Positions 29,392 through 39,105 of a stretch of DNA of 64,000 bases are shown piece by piece. Position 1 is the stretch's first letter; each line of letters opens with the position of its first letter. Made by a program: the position numbers and the translations under genes. Under the pieces are notes generated by a model, which saw only the letters and a program-made list of their open reading frames with translations, made no database searches and was not told where the DNA came from. This DNA comes from Nitrosomonas sp. Nm132 (GTDB lineage: Bacteria; Pseudomonadota; Gammaproteobacteria; Burkholderiales; Nitrosomonadaceae), in assembly GCF_900100485.1 (NCBI RefSeq), contig NZ_FNDH01000001.1:152970-216969 (forward strand), written 5' to 3'.

Positions 29392-30654
29392 ATGAAAATT
29401 GTTGATGCTTTATTAGACACGAATACTTACCCGACTTCAGGGTTAGCAGCACGATATCGTGCTGATTTTCCCATTCTCAATCTCAAAGTAAACGATAAGC
29501 CACTCGTTTATCTGGATAACGCCGCATCGAGTCAAATGCCTCAGTCGGTCATTGATCGTCTAGTGCGATATCAAACAACCCAGCATGCAAATATCCATCG
29601 TGCAGTGCATTACCTTTCTGAAGTAGCCACGCTGGAATATGAAGCAGCACGACGTACACTGCAGCACTTCATCAATGCTCGTGAAGAAAGAGAAATCATC
29701 TTTACCAGTGGTACGACAGATGCCATTAATCTTGTTATGCATGGCTACGGTCGCAAATTCATCAAGAATGGAGATGAAATCATTCTGACAAACCTAGAAC
29801 ATCACTCAAATATCGTTCCATGGCAAATGCTAGCAGAAGAAAAAGGTGCAACAATCCGTGTCGTGCCTATCAATGACGCAGGCGAGTTATTAGTTGATGA
29901 ATATGAAAAACTATTCAATTCAAGAACCCGTTTTGTTGCGATAACACATGTATCAAATGCGCTGGGCACAATCAATCCAATTAAAAATATGATTGCTTTC
30001 GCACACAAGCAAGGTGTACCGGTTTTGATTGATGGCGCACAAGCTGCTCCCCATCTAAAAATCGATGTACAAGATCTTGATTGTGATTTCTATGCCTTCT
30101 CTGCTCACAAATTATGCGGCCCAACAGGAATCGGCATCCTCTATGGCAAAGCCGAGTTGCTGGAATCAATGCAGCCCTTTAAAGGAGGAGGTGATATGAT
30201 TTCCTCAGTAACTTTTGAGAAAACAACCTATAACATCCTTCCGTATAAATTTGAGGCAGGCACTCCTCCTATTGCCGCCGCAATCGGCTTCGGTGCCGCA
30301 ATAGATTACCTATCGAAGATTGGGCTGGATGCAATTGCAGCTTATGAGCATGATCTGCTCACTTACGCAACCGAGCAGATCGAGACTATTCCCGGTGTTC
30401 ATATTATTGGTCATACACGTACGAAAGTTGCTGTCTTATCATTTACCATTGATGGTGTTCACCCTCATGATGTGGGAACACTGCTTAATCAAGAAGGAAT
30501 CGCTATACGCACGGGTCACCATTGTGCACAACCCATTATGCAGCGCTTCAGAATACCTGCTACATCACGTGCTTCATTTGCTTTTTATAATACCAAAAAA
30601 GAGGCTGATGCCTTGGTAGCAAGTATTCACTCTGTACAAAAGGTTTTTTCATAA
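29392..30654 (+). CDS. sufS: Cysteine desulfurase SufS
   Basis: SufS (group II cysteine desulfurase) releases sulfur from cysteine as persulfide. The PLP Lys is Lys240 in FSAHKLCGPTGIG, and the active-site Cys is Cys378 in RTGHHCAQP, the short-loop form typical of SufS. The N-terminal YLDNAASSQMP and EREIIFTSGTTDAINLV are family motifs. The stop overlaps the sufU start in TAATG-like fashion. In E. coli, SufE is the partner; here the sufU-like gene follows instead. Confidence 0.97.
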   Translation: MKIVDALLDTNTYPTSGLAARYRADFPILNLKVNDKPLVYLDNAASSQMPQSVIDRLVRYQTTQHANIHRAVHYLSEVATLEYEAARRTLQHFINAREEREIIFTSGTTDAINLVMHGYGRKFIKNGDEIILTNLEHHSNIVPWQMLAEEKGATIRVVPINDAGELLVDEYEKLFNSRTRFVAITHVSNALGTINPIKNMIAFAHKQGVPVLIDGAQAAPHLKIDVQDLDCDFYAFSAHKLCGPTGIGILYGKAELLESMQPFKGGGDMISSVTFEKTTYNILPYKFEAGTPPIAAAIGFGAAIDYLSKIGLDAIAAYEHDLLTYATEQIETIPGVHIIGHTRTKVAVLSFTIDGVHPHDVGTLLNQEGIAIRTGHHCAQPIMQRFRIPATSRASFAFYNTKKEADALVASIHSVQKVFS

Positions 30655-31136
30655 TGAATCTAAAATCAATTTATCAGGAAGTTATCCTCGATCATAATCG
30701 TAAGCCACGTAACTATGGCACGCTTGACAATGCAAACCATCACGCTGTAGGACACAATCCTCTTTGTGGTGATCGTATCGATCTTGCGCTTCACATGGAA
30801 GAGGAACACATTGATCGTATTGCATTTCATGGAGAATCTTGTGCAATATGCAAAGCCTCCGCTTCAATGATGACAACTGTTGTCAAAGGGAAGTCACGAA
30901 TAGAGGCAGAAACAGTGATCAAAGAATTTCGAGAGATGGTGATTGGCAATCTTGATCTTTCGGGACCTCACCACCTGGGAAGACTTGCTGTATTTGCTGG
31001 CGTACGTGATTTACCCACGCGAGTCAAATGTGCAATTCTGCCGTGGCATACCTTGCAAGCCGCACTGAATTCTGTCGCCAGCATCTCAACTGAAACGGCC
31101 GACGATTCAATTCAGGCCGCCACGGGTCATGCCTAA
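30654..31136 (+). CDS. sufU: SufU/IscU-like scaffold or sulfur-transfer protein
   Basis: The 160-aa protein is in the NifU-N (IscU) family: MNLKSIYQEVILDHNRKPRN, Cys38 in NPLCGDRI, Cys63 and Cys66 in ESCAICKAS, and a Cys in RVKCAILPWHTL. An insert of about 20 residues between the second and third Cys regions marks the SufU subfamily, which in Firmicutes is a Zn-dependent sulfurtransferase for SufS. Position directly after sufS supports that role. Whether it acts as scaffold or as SufE substitute cannot be decided from sequence. Confidence 0.9.
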   Translation: MNLKSIYQEVILDHNRKPRNYGTLDNANHHAVGHNPLCGDRIDLALHMEEEHIDRIAFHGESCAICKASASMMTTVVKGKSRIEAETVIKEFREMVIGNLDLSGPHHLGRLAVFAGVRDLPTRVKCAILPWHTLQAALNSVASISTETADDSIQAATGHA

Positions 31137-31189
31137 CCAGAAAACGAGTTATATAGCATGAACAGCACTATACAAATAACTAAAACAAA

Positions 31190-31750
31190 ATGCCAAAAAT
31201 AGCTGAAATAGAGGGCACACCTAACCCAAATGCATTAAAGTTTGTTCTGAAAGAACCCCTTACTTGGGGCATAAGTCATTCATATGACGGTGCCGAGCAG
31301 GCAAAAGATGATCCACTAGCATCAGCCTTATTCGAAATAGATCATGTTACCAACGTGTTTTATGTCGACCGGTGGATCACTATCACTCAAGATGGTGAGG
31401 CTGACTGGCAAGATCTCGCACGTGCTGTTGCCGACCCGATCCGTGCAGCACCTGCAGCCAATGCTCAGTCCGCTGAGACAGTAGCAGCAGCAAATGAAAT
31501 ATTGGCTGGCTTAAACCCAGAAGACCAAAAGCGACTTGAGCGCATCAATATATTGCTGGATGAGGAAGTGCGTCCTTACTTACAAAATGATGGCGGAGAT
31601 CTTCATATCCTAGGTCTTGAGGGAAATGTTTTAAAGATCCATTATCAAGGCGCATGTGGTACTTGCCCCAGCTCCATTTCCGGAACACTTAGAGGTATTG
31701 AGCGGCTTCTGAGAACAATAGAGCCAGATATTGAACTTATTTCTGCATAA
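31190..31750 (+). CDS. Nfu-type Fe-S carrier (Nfu N-terminal plus NifU C-terminal domain)
   Basis: The N-terminal domain (residues 1-90, EGTPNPNALKFVLKEPL) is the Nfu_N/scaffold domain, and the C-terminal domain (115-186) has the CxxC motif at Cys156-Cys159 (GACGTCPSS). Such proteins carry [4Fe-4S] clusters to targets. It is the last gene of the suf operon, 53 bp after sufU. Its presence makes the operon self-contained: regulator, desulfurase, scaffold and two carriers. Confidence 0.9.
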   Translation: MPKIAEIEGTPNPNALKFVLKEPLTWGISHSYDGAEQAKDDPLASALFEIDHVTNVFYVDRWITITQDGEADWQDLARAVADPIRAAPAANAQSAETVAAANEILAGLNPEDQKRLERINILLDEEVRPYLQNDGGDLHILGLEGNVLKIHYQGACGTCPSSISGTLRGIERLLRTIEPDIELISA

Positions 31751-31799
31751 GATATCTTTTTCCCGCACTACCCCCCACTAAAACCATAAGCAGACCTAT

Positions 31800-32828
31800 T
31801 TATGAGAGATGCAATACATACCAATCCATCGCTTCTCTGAGTCCTTGATCAATACGATGCGTTGGTTCATAACCCAGGAATTCGTGCGCTTTAGAAATAT
31901 CCGCTTGGGAATGACGAACATCTCCCTTACGAAAAGCAATATAGGTGGGTTGATGATTATGTAAATGCGGAAATTTATCGATGAGTAATTCACACATCAT
32001 CGTATAAAGCTGGTTTAGACTGGTACGCTCATTAAGTGCGATATTGTAGACTTGATTGATCGCTTTGGGTTCATTGGTCAAAGCAGCCAGCAAATTAGCT
32101 TGAATCACATTTTCTATAAAACAAAAATCTCGGCTAGTTTCACCATCACCATTAACATAAAGCTCTTTATTTCTGATCAATGCAGCAATCCATTGGGGAA
32201 TCACTGCTGCATAAGCACCATTGGGATCTTGTTTTGGGCCAAAGATATTAAAATAACGGAGTCCTATTGATTGGGTACCATAACAGCGGTTGAACACATC
32301 AGCATAAAGCTCATTCACATATTTAGTTACTGCGTAGGGGGAGAGTGGTTGACCAATAATCGACTCCACTTTGGGTAAATTTGGATGATCACCGTACGTG
32401 GAACTCGACGCAGCATAAACAAAACGTTTAATGCCTGTATCACGTGAGGCCACTAGCATATTTAGAAAACCTGAAATATTATTTTCATTGGATAGAATCG
32501 GATTTTCAATTGAACGTGGCACAGATCCCAAGGCAGCATGATGCAAAACAAAATCGATATCCCTGCAAGCCTCTAGACAATCTTGTAAACGACGAATATC
32601 TCCCTGAATAAACTTGAAATTTAGCCAGGCATTTTGTCCCACTGCCGCCTTTACCTGATCAAGATTATGCTGATAACCCGTTGAAAAATTGTCTAATCCA
32701 ACTACTTTCTGATTTAGTCTAAGCAAGGCTTCCAGTAAATTGGAACCAATAAAGCCGGCAACACCTGTAATGAGCCAGCAGTATGGATTATTTTTTAAAG
32801 TTTGCTGAATCTGCTGGTAATTTGTCAT
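31800..32828 (-). CDS. UDP-GlcNAc C4-epimerase, WbpP/TviC-like
   Basis: This extended SDR protein has the NAD motif [15 protein letters not shown] (about 21-35), the Ser/Thr catalytic region [10 protein letters not shown], and the YxxxK pair Tyr165/Lys169 (SPYAVTKY). The long N-terminus ([11 protein letters not shown]) and [12 protein letters not shown] resemble WbpP of Pseudomonas, which interconverts UDP-GlcNAc and UDP-GalNAc. It is 39 bp downstream of a matching UDP-sugar dehydrogenase. The pair would supply UDP-GalNAcA or a related uronic acid for surface polysaccharide. Confidence 0.87.
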   Translation of the reverse strand: MTNYQQIQQTLKNNPYCWLITGVAGFIGSNLLEALLRLNQKVVGLDNFSTGYQHNLDQVKAAVGQNAWLNFKFIQGDIRRLQDCLEACRDIDFVLHHAALGSVPRSIENPILSNENNISGFLNMLVASRDTGIKRFVYAASSSTYGDHPNLPKVESIIGQPLSPYAVTKYVNELYADVFNRCYGTQSIGLRYFNIFGPKQDPNGAYAAVIPQWIAALIRNKELYVNGDGETSRDFCFIENVIQANLLAALTNEPKAINQVYNIALNERTSLNQLYTMMCELLIDKFPHLHNHQPTYIAFRKGDVRHSQADISKAHEFLGYEPTHRIDQGLREAMDWYVLHLS

Positions 32829-32867
32829 ATTTTAATAATAGCGTATTATCTCTGGTGTCATAAAAAA

Positions 32868-34148
32868 TTAGAGCCGCCAGACACTCAATCCTGCTTTGCG
32901 TAATAGACTTTCATCAAACTGAGATTTAACATCGATAAAACAACCATATTCCACAATTTTCGATTGAATCTCGCTCAATGGCTTCTGGATAAAATCCTGA
33001 TGTGATACTGCAACAATCATCGCATGGGCTTGCGGCAAACTTTCCCATGACTGAAGCTCAACATCATATTCGTGTTGTGCATCCTTCGTATCAGCTACCG
33101 GATCATGAACAAATACATCAACCCCATAATCGCGAAGCTCAGAAATGACATCGGCTACTTTGGAATTTCTCAGATCAGGACAGTTTTCCTTGAAAGTCAA
33201 TCCAAGCACAATAACCTTAGCTCCCTTCACATTAAAGCCTGCCTTGATGATTTGCTTAATTGTCTGCTCTGCAACGAATTTAGCCATATTGTCATTGATA
33301 CGACGACCTGCCAAAATGACCTGAGGCATATACCCCATCATCTCAGCTTTGTGCGTAAGATAGTAAGGATCGACACCTATACAATGCCCTCCTACCAAAC
33401 CAGGTCGGAAAGGAAGGAAATTCCACTTGGTTCCTGCTGCCCGAAGAATTTCCAACGTATCGATTCCCAGCTTGTCAAAAATAATCGCGAGTTCATTCAT
33501 CAGTGCGATATTCAGATCACGCTGCGTGTTCTCAATTACTTTGGCAGCCTCAGCAACCTTAATACTGGACGCGCGATAAACACCTGCAATGACCACTGAT
33601 TCATAAAGTTTCGCAATTTTCTCCAGGGTATCCGGGGTATCTCCAGAAACAACTTTAGTAATTGTCGTAAGCGTACGCTGTTTATCCCCAGGATTGATAC
33701 GCTCTGGAGAATATCCTACAAAAAAACTTTTTTTCCATTGCATCCCAGAAAACTTCTCTAGAACAGGGATACACACCTCTTCTGTTGCCCCCGGATAGAC
33801 TGTAGACTCATAAATGATTGTTGCGCCTTGTTTCATGTTTTTTCCGACAGTTTCACTTGCGCTCACGAGCGCGGAAAAATCAGGCTGATGAGCAGGATCA
33901 ACTGGCGTTGGGACCGCAACGATAATATAGTCTGCTTGAGATAATTCCGCAGGATTAGAAGTCACTACCAATTGATTGGCTGCCTGAAAATCTGATGCTA
34001 AAACTTCACCTGTTGGGTCAGTATGACGTTTGTAGTTCTCAATCTTGCTTGCAGAAAGATCAAACCCGATAGTATGTCGCTCTTTTCCAAACTCAACAGC
34101 AAGCGGCAATCCCACATATCCTAATCCGACAACAGCTACTGTACTCAT
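32868..34148 (-). CDS. UDP-N-acetyl-D-galactosamine/UDP-sugar 6-dehydrogenase, WbpO/TviB-like
   Basis: This nucleotide-sugar dehydrogenase has the N-terminal Rossmann motif VVGLGYVGLPLA, the ESTVYPGATEE segment, and the catalytic Cys256 in LVGGHCIGVDPYYL. The C-terminal Rossmann domain starts with KVIVLGLTFKENCPDLRNSK. It oxidises the C6 hydroxyl of a UDP-sugar to the acid. It is divergent from prsT (309-bp gap). The assignment to UDP-GalNAc rather than UDP-Glc follows from similarity of the neighbouring epimerase to WbpP. Confidence 0.9.
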   Translation of the reverse strand: MSTVAVVGLGYVGLPLAVEFGKERHTIGFDLSASKIENYKRHTDPTGEVLASDFQAANQLVVTSNPAELSQADYIIVAVPTPVDPAHQPDFSALVSASETVGKNMKQGATIIYESTVYPGATEEVCIPVLEKFSGMQWKKSFFVGYSPERINPGDKQRTLTTITKVVSGDTPDTLEKIAKLYESVVIAGVYRASSIKVAEAAKVIENTQRDLNIALMNELAIIFDKLGIDTLEILRAAGTKWNFLPFRPGLVGGHCIGVDPYYLTHKAEMMGYMPQVILAGRRINDNMAKFVAEQTIKQIIKAGFNVKGAKVIVLGLTFKENCPDLRNSKVADVISELRDYGVDVFVHDPVADTKDAQHEYDVELQSWESLPQAHAMIVAVSHQDFIQKPLSEIQSKIVEYGCFIDVKSQFDESLLRKAGLSVWRL

Positions 34149-34457
34149 AGATATTCCCTTTTACATATATCCTCAATATTTATATTGGAACTGAAAAAGC
34201 GTTCAATCAATTGAAAGCTCTTTTCATTGAAAGCTACCCACCAACCACCAGATAGATAATAAAAGAGTATCATGCCAGATGCTGAGGCTAGTTTGTATCA
34301 GCATATTAAATAGCCGCTAATTCAACGAATTCAATTTTTATTAAGATGTGTTATAACTAATATTATAAGAATGAATCAATAATCAAAATCAATCCATGGA
34401 TGAAATATTTCCAAACAGAGCCGGCTAATAGTAATAGCATTAAGGGGTTAATGGAAA
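34149..34457. other. Divergent intergenic region, WbpO-like gene and prsT
   Basis: This 309-bp AT-rich stretch must hold both promoters. A short palindrome (TTATAActaatatTATAA type, near 34350-34370) is visible, but I cannot tie it to a regulator. A Shine-Dalgarno-like AAGGGG is upstream of the prsT ATG. No coding signal. Confidence 0.4.
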
Positions 34458-37247
34458 ATGAATACTTTGTATAAAAGTACCACGAAAAAGAAATTAACAA
34501 CAGTTCTTGTTTCAATCACTCTTATCATAATAACCGTTACTGCATGCGGAAAAGCCAAAGATATTGAAACGCTCATTGCGGAAGCAAAGCAATATCAGCA
34601 AAAAGGAGATGACAAAGCAGCGATTATTCAATTAAAGAATGCGCTGCAGCGGAATCCGGATAACCAAGAAGCACGTTACCTTTTAGGTACGCTATACATC
34701 CAAACCGGTGATGCGCAATCTGCCGAGAAAGAGCTGAGCAGGGCAATGAGTCTAGGAATGGATCCCGTCGAAGTGCTTCCTGAATTAGGCCAAGCCTTGC
34801 TAAGTCTTGGTCAGTTCCAACAGCTGTTAGATAAAACTGAAACACTTCCTGAAAACATCAATTTCGCAGAAATATTAACATTACGGGGGAATGCCTCTCT
34901 TGCTCTAGGAAAAGCTGAAGATGCCAAAGCATTATTTGAACAAGCACTCAAAGACAAACCCGAGTTTCCCGATGCCCTCATTGGTCTTGCGAAATTTTCA
35001 TTGGTAAAAAGAGATATTGAATCAGCTACGCGCTATACAGAACAAGCAGTTACCAGCAATCCTGAAAATAGCGATGCCTGGTTTTTTAAAGGCGATCTTC
35101 TTCGCGCAGCGGGTAAAGTTGATATGGCCTCAGCCGCCTACGATCAAGCAATCAAATTAAAACCTGACCATGTAGCTGCCCATATCAATCGCGCTTCTAT
35201 TGCAATTGAAACAAGGAAATTTGATGCTGCCCGGGCGGATCTAGAAGCAGCACGCAGAATAGCACCTGGAAATCTGTATACCGTCTATACCCAGGCATTG
35301 CTTGACTTCAGCGAAGGCAAACATGCTGTCGCTTTAGAGGCTGCTCAGAAAATAATGAGTGCAGCTCCTAATCATATGCCCAGCGTGTTACTAGCAGGTG
35401 CGGCCCACTTTTCATTGGGATCATTATTGCAAGCTGAGCAATATGTCAAGCAATATCTAAAGGCAAATCCCAATAATCTTTATGCCATAAAACTGATGGC
35501 ATCCATTCTACTGAAAAACCGTCAAGCAAAGCAGGCAATAGAAGTATTGACTCCGGCACTAAATGTAGTTCAGCAAGATTCCCAATTGCTCGCCTTAGCC
35601 GGGGAAAGTTATATGCAGGCTCGAGACTTTACCAAAGCAACTCAGTATTTTGAAAAAGCAAATTCCCTTGCACCCGATAATGCAGCACTTCATACCGCAT
35701 TAGCTATGAGCAAGCTAGGACAGGGTGACAGAAAGAGCGCAATTGTAGAACTGCAAGCTGCAACTGATCTGGATACCCGATCTCCCCGAGCAGGTGTTTT
35801 GTTAGTAATGACCCATCTTCAAGCCGGTGAATTCGACAAAGCGCTGTCGACAGTTGAAGCTCTTGAGAAAGAGCAGCCCGACAATCCTCTTTTTCACAAT
35901 CTGAAAGGTGGCATCTATCTCAGTAAAAAAGATTTGAGCAAAGCGCGCACTAGTTTTGATAAAGCACTTTCTTTGCAACCAGATTATTTCCCAGCAATCT
36001 CAAACCTTGCCAGGCTTGACCTGCAAGAGAATAAACCTGATGTTGCCAAGAAACGCTTTGAGGATATTCTGAAAAAAGACAAGAACCATATGCAAGCCAT
36101 GAGCGCGCTGGCAGATATTGCACTTTCGCAAGGAAAAAACAGTGAAGCAACAGGTTGGTTAGAACGCGCTAGCAATGAGAATCCCGATGAACTTCAACCT
36201 GCTTTGCAGTTGGGAGCCCATTATTTACGCATCGGTGAAAATAAAAAATCGCTCGATCTTGCCAAAAAGCTTCAAGGATCCCACTCAGAAAACCTAAGCA
36301 TCATAGAATTACTAGCACACGCTCAGTTAGCTAATGATAACAAGACTGCTGCTTTAGAAAGTTATCAAAAACTGGCTGCCAGATTGCCTGATTCTGCAGC
36401 TGCACAATTCCGCTTGGCTTCCGTTCATGAAGCGATGCATAACTCAAAAGCAGCCTCAGACGCCCTAAAAAAAGCATTAACCTTGAAGCCGGATTATTTA
36501 GAAGCAAAATTGGCACAAGCCAGACTCGAGATTCAAAATAACAACTTGGAACAAGCCCTCAAAATTTCGAAGGAGATTCAGAAGCAACACGCAAACTCAC
36601 CAGCTGGTTATGAACTGGAAGGCGATTTATTAATGAGGCAGAAAAAACCTGCACAGGCATTGAGTACCTATGAGAAAGCGTTCTCCCTTAACAAGAACAG
36701 CCAATTAATAATCAAGCAATCTACGGCGCTCAGTCAGAGCGGCAAGGAAAAGCAAGCAGATACCCGCATAACCAAGTGGCTAGAAGAAAACCCAACCGAC
36801 TCATCCACCCGCCTATATCTTGCTGGAATTTATCTTGCAAAAAAACAATACGATTCGGCCATCAAGCAATATCATATTATTCTGGAGGAACACCCCAATG
36901 ATGTGCCAACACTGAATAATCTGGCTTGGGCCTACCAGCAAAAGAAAGAACCTGCAGCAATTGAATATGCCGAAAAGGCTTATCAGCAGGCACCGGACAG
37001 TCCTGCAATATTGGACACACTTGGATGGATACTTGTTGAACAGGGTAAAACTGATCGAGCACTGCCACTCTTGCAGAAGGCTGCCTCCCTTGCACCAGAT
37101 GCTATCGTAATTCGTTATCATTTTGCAGTTGGATTGTTCAAATCTGGAGATAAAACAAATGCACGCAAGGAACTTGAGCAATTATTGGCCACCGGAAAAT
37201 CTTTTCCAGGAATTAATGATGCCAAAGAATTACTGAAAGAATTGTAA
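34458..37247 (+). CDS. prsT: PEP-CTERM/XrtA system TPR-repeat lipoprotein PrsT
   Basis: The 929-aa protein has a signal with lipobox TVTAC (Cys30) and about 20 TPR motifs along its length, e.g. GDDKAAIIQLKNALQRNPDN and AILDTLGWILVEQGKTDRAL. Length, N-terminal layout and the ETLIAEAKQYQQKGDDKAAI opening match PrsT, a conserved component of exosortase A (XrtA)/PEP-CTERM loci in exopolysaccharide-producing betaproteobacteria. The adjacent UDP-sugar genes fit an EPS context. The exosortase itself and PEP-CTERM substrates are not in the window. Confidence 0.87.
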   Translation: MNTLYKSTTKKKLTTVLVSITLIIITVTACGKAKDIETLIAEAKQYQQKGDDKAAIIQLKNALQRNPDNQEARYLLGTLYIQTGDAQSAEKELSRAMSLGMDPVEVLPELGQALLSLGQFQQLLDKTETLPENINFAEILTLRGNASLALGKAEDAKALFEQALKDKPEFPDALIGLAKFSLVKRDIESATRYTEQAVTSNPENSDAWFFKGDLLRAAGKVDMASAAYDQAIKLKPDHVAAHINRASIAIETRKFDAARADLEAARRIAPGNLYTVYTQALLDFSEGKHAVALEAAQKIMSAAPNHMPSVLLAGAAHFSLGSLLQAEQYVKQYLKANPNNLYAIKLMASILLKNRQAKQAIEVLTPALNVVQQDSQLLALAGESYMQARDFTKATQYFEKANSLAPDNAALHTALAMSKLGQGDRKSAIVELQAATDLDTRSPRAGVLLVMTHLQAGEFDKALSTVEALEKEQPDNPLFHNLKGGIYLSKKDLSKARTSFDKALSLQPDYFPAISNLARLDLQENKPDVAKKRFEDILKKDKNHMQAMSALADIALSQGKNSEATGWLERASNENPDELQPALQLGAHYLRIGENKKSLDLAKKLQGSHSENLSIIELLAHAQLANDNKTAALESYQKLAARLPDSAAAQFRLASVHEAMHNSKAASDALKKALTLKPDYLEAKLAQARLEIQNNNLEQALKISKEIQKQHANSPAGYELEGDLLMRQKKPAQALSTYEKAFSLNKNSQLIIKQSTALSQSGKEKQADTRITKWLEENPTDSSTRLYLAGIYLAKKQYDSAIKQYHIILEEHPNDVPTLNNLAWAYQQKKEPAAIEYAEKAYQQAPDSPAILDTLGWILVEQGKTDRALPLLQKAASLAPDAIVIRYHFAVGLFKSGDKTNARKELEQLLATGKSFPGINDAKELLKEL

Positions 37248-37389
37248 TTTCGTACGTACCAACTCCCTAATCTCAGGTATTCAGTTTTAATGCTCTTGAA
37301 CAGAGATCAGACGAATGATACAGCCTTGTAGATCCCTTATCCAGGCAGTATTAGAAATAGGAAATTATCACTCGTTTTACAGGAAAACT

Positions 37390-37830
37390 CAGATGGTATG
37401 GATGTCCGATACTCGCAAAGAGTATGCCCGTGACTGATGGCTACGCAAGCGATATGATAGATACGGAATGGAAAAAAATAGCACCTCATTTGCCGCCGTG
37501 TGCAGAAACAGGGTATCCACGCACAACATGCTTTCATTCCATGGGTAAATGCCGCTTTCTACCGCTGCAATCAGATTGCCAGTGGGACATGCTCTCCAAG
37601 GATTTTCCACCTTAGCAAATGGTTTACGGTTACTTTCGGAACTAGCGGCAACAGGACATGGAAGCATATTTATGACGGTTATACCTTGCCGTCCACGATC
37701 GAGATTGGGAGGAAAGCCCGGCGCTGGCCATTATCGACGCGCAATTCGTAAGAACCGGCCAGAATGCGCATGACAATGTTGGGTTTGATGTCAGAAAGAA
37801 CATCAAGCGTCGCACAAGTGGCGTATTGTT
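37390..37830 (+). pseudogene. IS5-family transposase remnant
   Basis: Frameshifted pieces read YASDMIDTEWKKIAPHLPP (from about 37440), WVNAAFYRCNQIASGTCS in the next frame, CQWDMLSKDFPP in the first, and AIIDAQFVRTGQNAHDNVGF at about 37728. These match the N-terminal half of IS5-type transposases (consensus YPSDLTDAEWxxIxPLLPP, CQWRMLPKDFPP). At least three frame breaks and no C-terminal half remain. The element ends are not visible. Confidence 0.75.
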
Positions 37831-37882
37831 TAGTACCACAGTGTAGTGGTGTAATATATAGTCAGCTACGGAGGAAATATTT

Positions 37883-37965
37883 ATGGGACAGATTTTACAC
37901 GGAAACGCCCGCACGATGGAGGCAGCCCATCGAACGATACAGCATCGTCAAAAGTGTCTGAAGGT
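37883..37965 (+). pseudogene. IS481-family transposase N-terminal fragment
   Basis: A good ribosome-binding site (CGGAGGAAATATTT) precedes ATG 37883, and the product starts MGQILHGNARTMEAAHRTIQ, closely resembling the N-terminus of IS481-type transposases (MGQVLHGxAxTTEAxRRAIQ). The match is lost after about 28 codons. The stretch that follows to 38259 holds nothing I can identify. Confidence 0.65.
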
Positions 37966-38259
37966 TGCGGTGTTCCGCAAACACAAGCTGCTACCGCTAA
38001 ACAATTGCTTATATGCGTGCAACCCGCAATCCCCATCTGCCCCGGTCAGTCTTATATCATCGCCACGACCATTCTGCACCTTCTTCTTGCTTCGCGCTGC
38101 CCTCCGAAAAACCACACTCTCCATGCGGCTCGCCCAACTTAAGCTTCTAAGTTGAGTCATCTTATTTTTTATAAAATTTATCAATTGCTTGCAATAATAA
38201 GTCTTGCTAGACGAGCGATTTCCATATAAAAATTATCTTTTTTAAAAATACTCGCAGCC

Positions 38260-39051
38260 ATGAATAATCAATGTCCCGAATGCGGCAGTGATCATGCTCA
38301 CAGATCTCGCCTCAGACCAGGAGAACGCACTGCATTAAATTGGTTCCTGGTACCATTACGCTGCCGAGATTGCAAGGCACGCTTTTGGAGAAAAAATCCA
38401 TACCTTATAGCGGCTCTACTCTTTTGTAGCGGCCTATTATTAACTGCTTTAGTTTGGATAATGGTTCCATCCGACGAGATTATCGCGAGCAACGAACATC
38501 ATGATTTAGCCCGGACTACCCCTCTCGGAACAAAAAGAGTTCAACCCCGACCAAAACCTGATTCGAATATGCTGAATGAAGTTAAAGTTATATCGGAAGC
38601 AACTAAAGATCAGTCTACTACAATTCCCAACACGGGGCCTAATTCGTTTGCGCCAAATTCAAACGATAATCGCCTCTATACCGCTCATCTCTATCTTGAG
38701 AAAGCAATCAAAGGTAGTGCTGATGCGCAGTACCAGCTTGGTTCACTCTATCTGACGGGAAAAGGAACGTTACAAGATTTCGAAGAAGCTGCAAAGTGGT
38801 TTACGTCAGCAGCAGAGCAGAATCATGCACTTGCGCAATATGAACTAGGCTTACTCTACCACAATGGTTTAGGCGTTAATCCTGACAATGAAAAAAGCTA
38901 TGTGTGGTTAAACTTGGCTGCGGCTGCCGGCATTGAGCAAGCTGTCGCAGCCCGAGATAAAATAATGAGATCACTTACTGCGAAACAGCTAACCCAAGCC
39001 CAGAAAACAGCACGCGAATGGTTAGCGAATCAGAAAAATAATTCCAATTAA
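38260..39051 (+). CDS. Zinc-ribbon membrane protein with Sel1 repeats
   Basis: The N-terminus has a zinc ribbon (Cys5, Cys8, Cys35, Cys38: CPECGS and CRDCKA), then a transmembrane helix at about 47-68 (LIAALLFCSGLLLTALVWIM), a Pro/Thr/Asn-rich linker, and two to three C-terminal Sel1 repeats (SADAQYQLGSLYLTGKGTL, NHALAQYELGLLYHNGLGV). Topology suggests a cytosolic metal-binding head and periplasmic Sel1 domain. The start ATG at 38260 begins right before the ribbon. No function can be assigned. Confidence 0.8.
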   Translation: MNNQCPECGSDHAHRSRLRPGERTALNWFLVPLRCRDCKARFWRKNPYLIAALLFCSGLLLTALVWIMVPSDEIIASNEHHDLARTTPLGTKRVQPRPKPDSNMLNEVKVISEATKDQSTTIPNTGPNSFAPNSNDNRLYTAHLYLEKAIKGSADAQYQLGSLYLTGKGTLQDFEEAAKWFTSAAEQNHALAQYELGLLYHNGLGVNPDNEKSYVWLNLAAAAGIEQAVAARDKIMRSLTAKQLTQAQKTAREWLANQKNNSN

Positions 39052-39105
39052 TTTTTTGTGAGCGCCACATGAAAGAAGCATAGGAAAATAAGAATCTCAT
39101 ACGTA

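Noticed and set aside
34340..34372. AT palindrome TTATAActaataTTATAA as a regulator site
   Set aside because: Such palindromes are expected by chance in A/T-rich intergenic DNA and no regulator can be assigned.
37948..38184. Minus-strand 78-codon frame rich in Arg/Lys as a possible gene or group II intron relic
   Set aside because: The sequence CGAGCCGCATGGAGAG... recalls the 3' part of a group II intron ORF region, but no intron domain V structure or RT motif could be shown.
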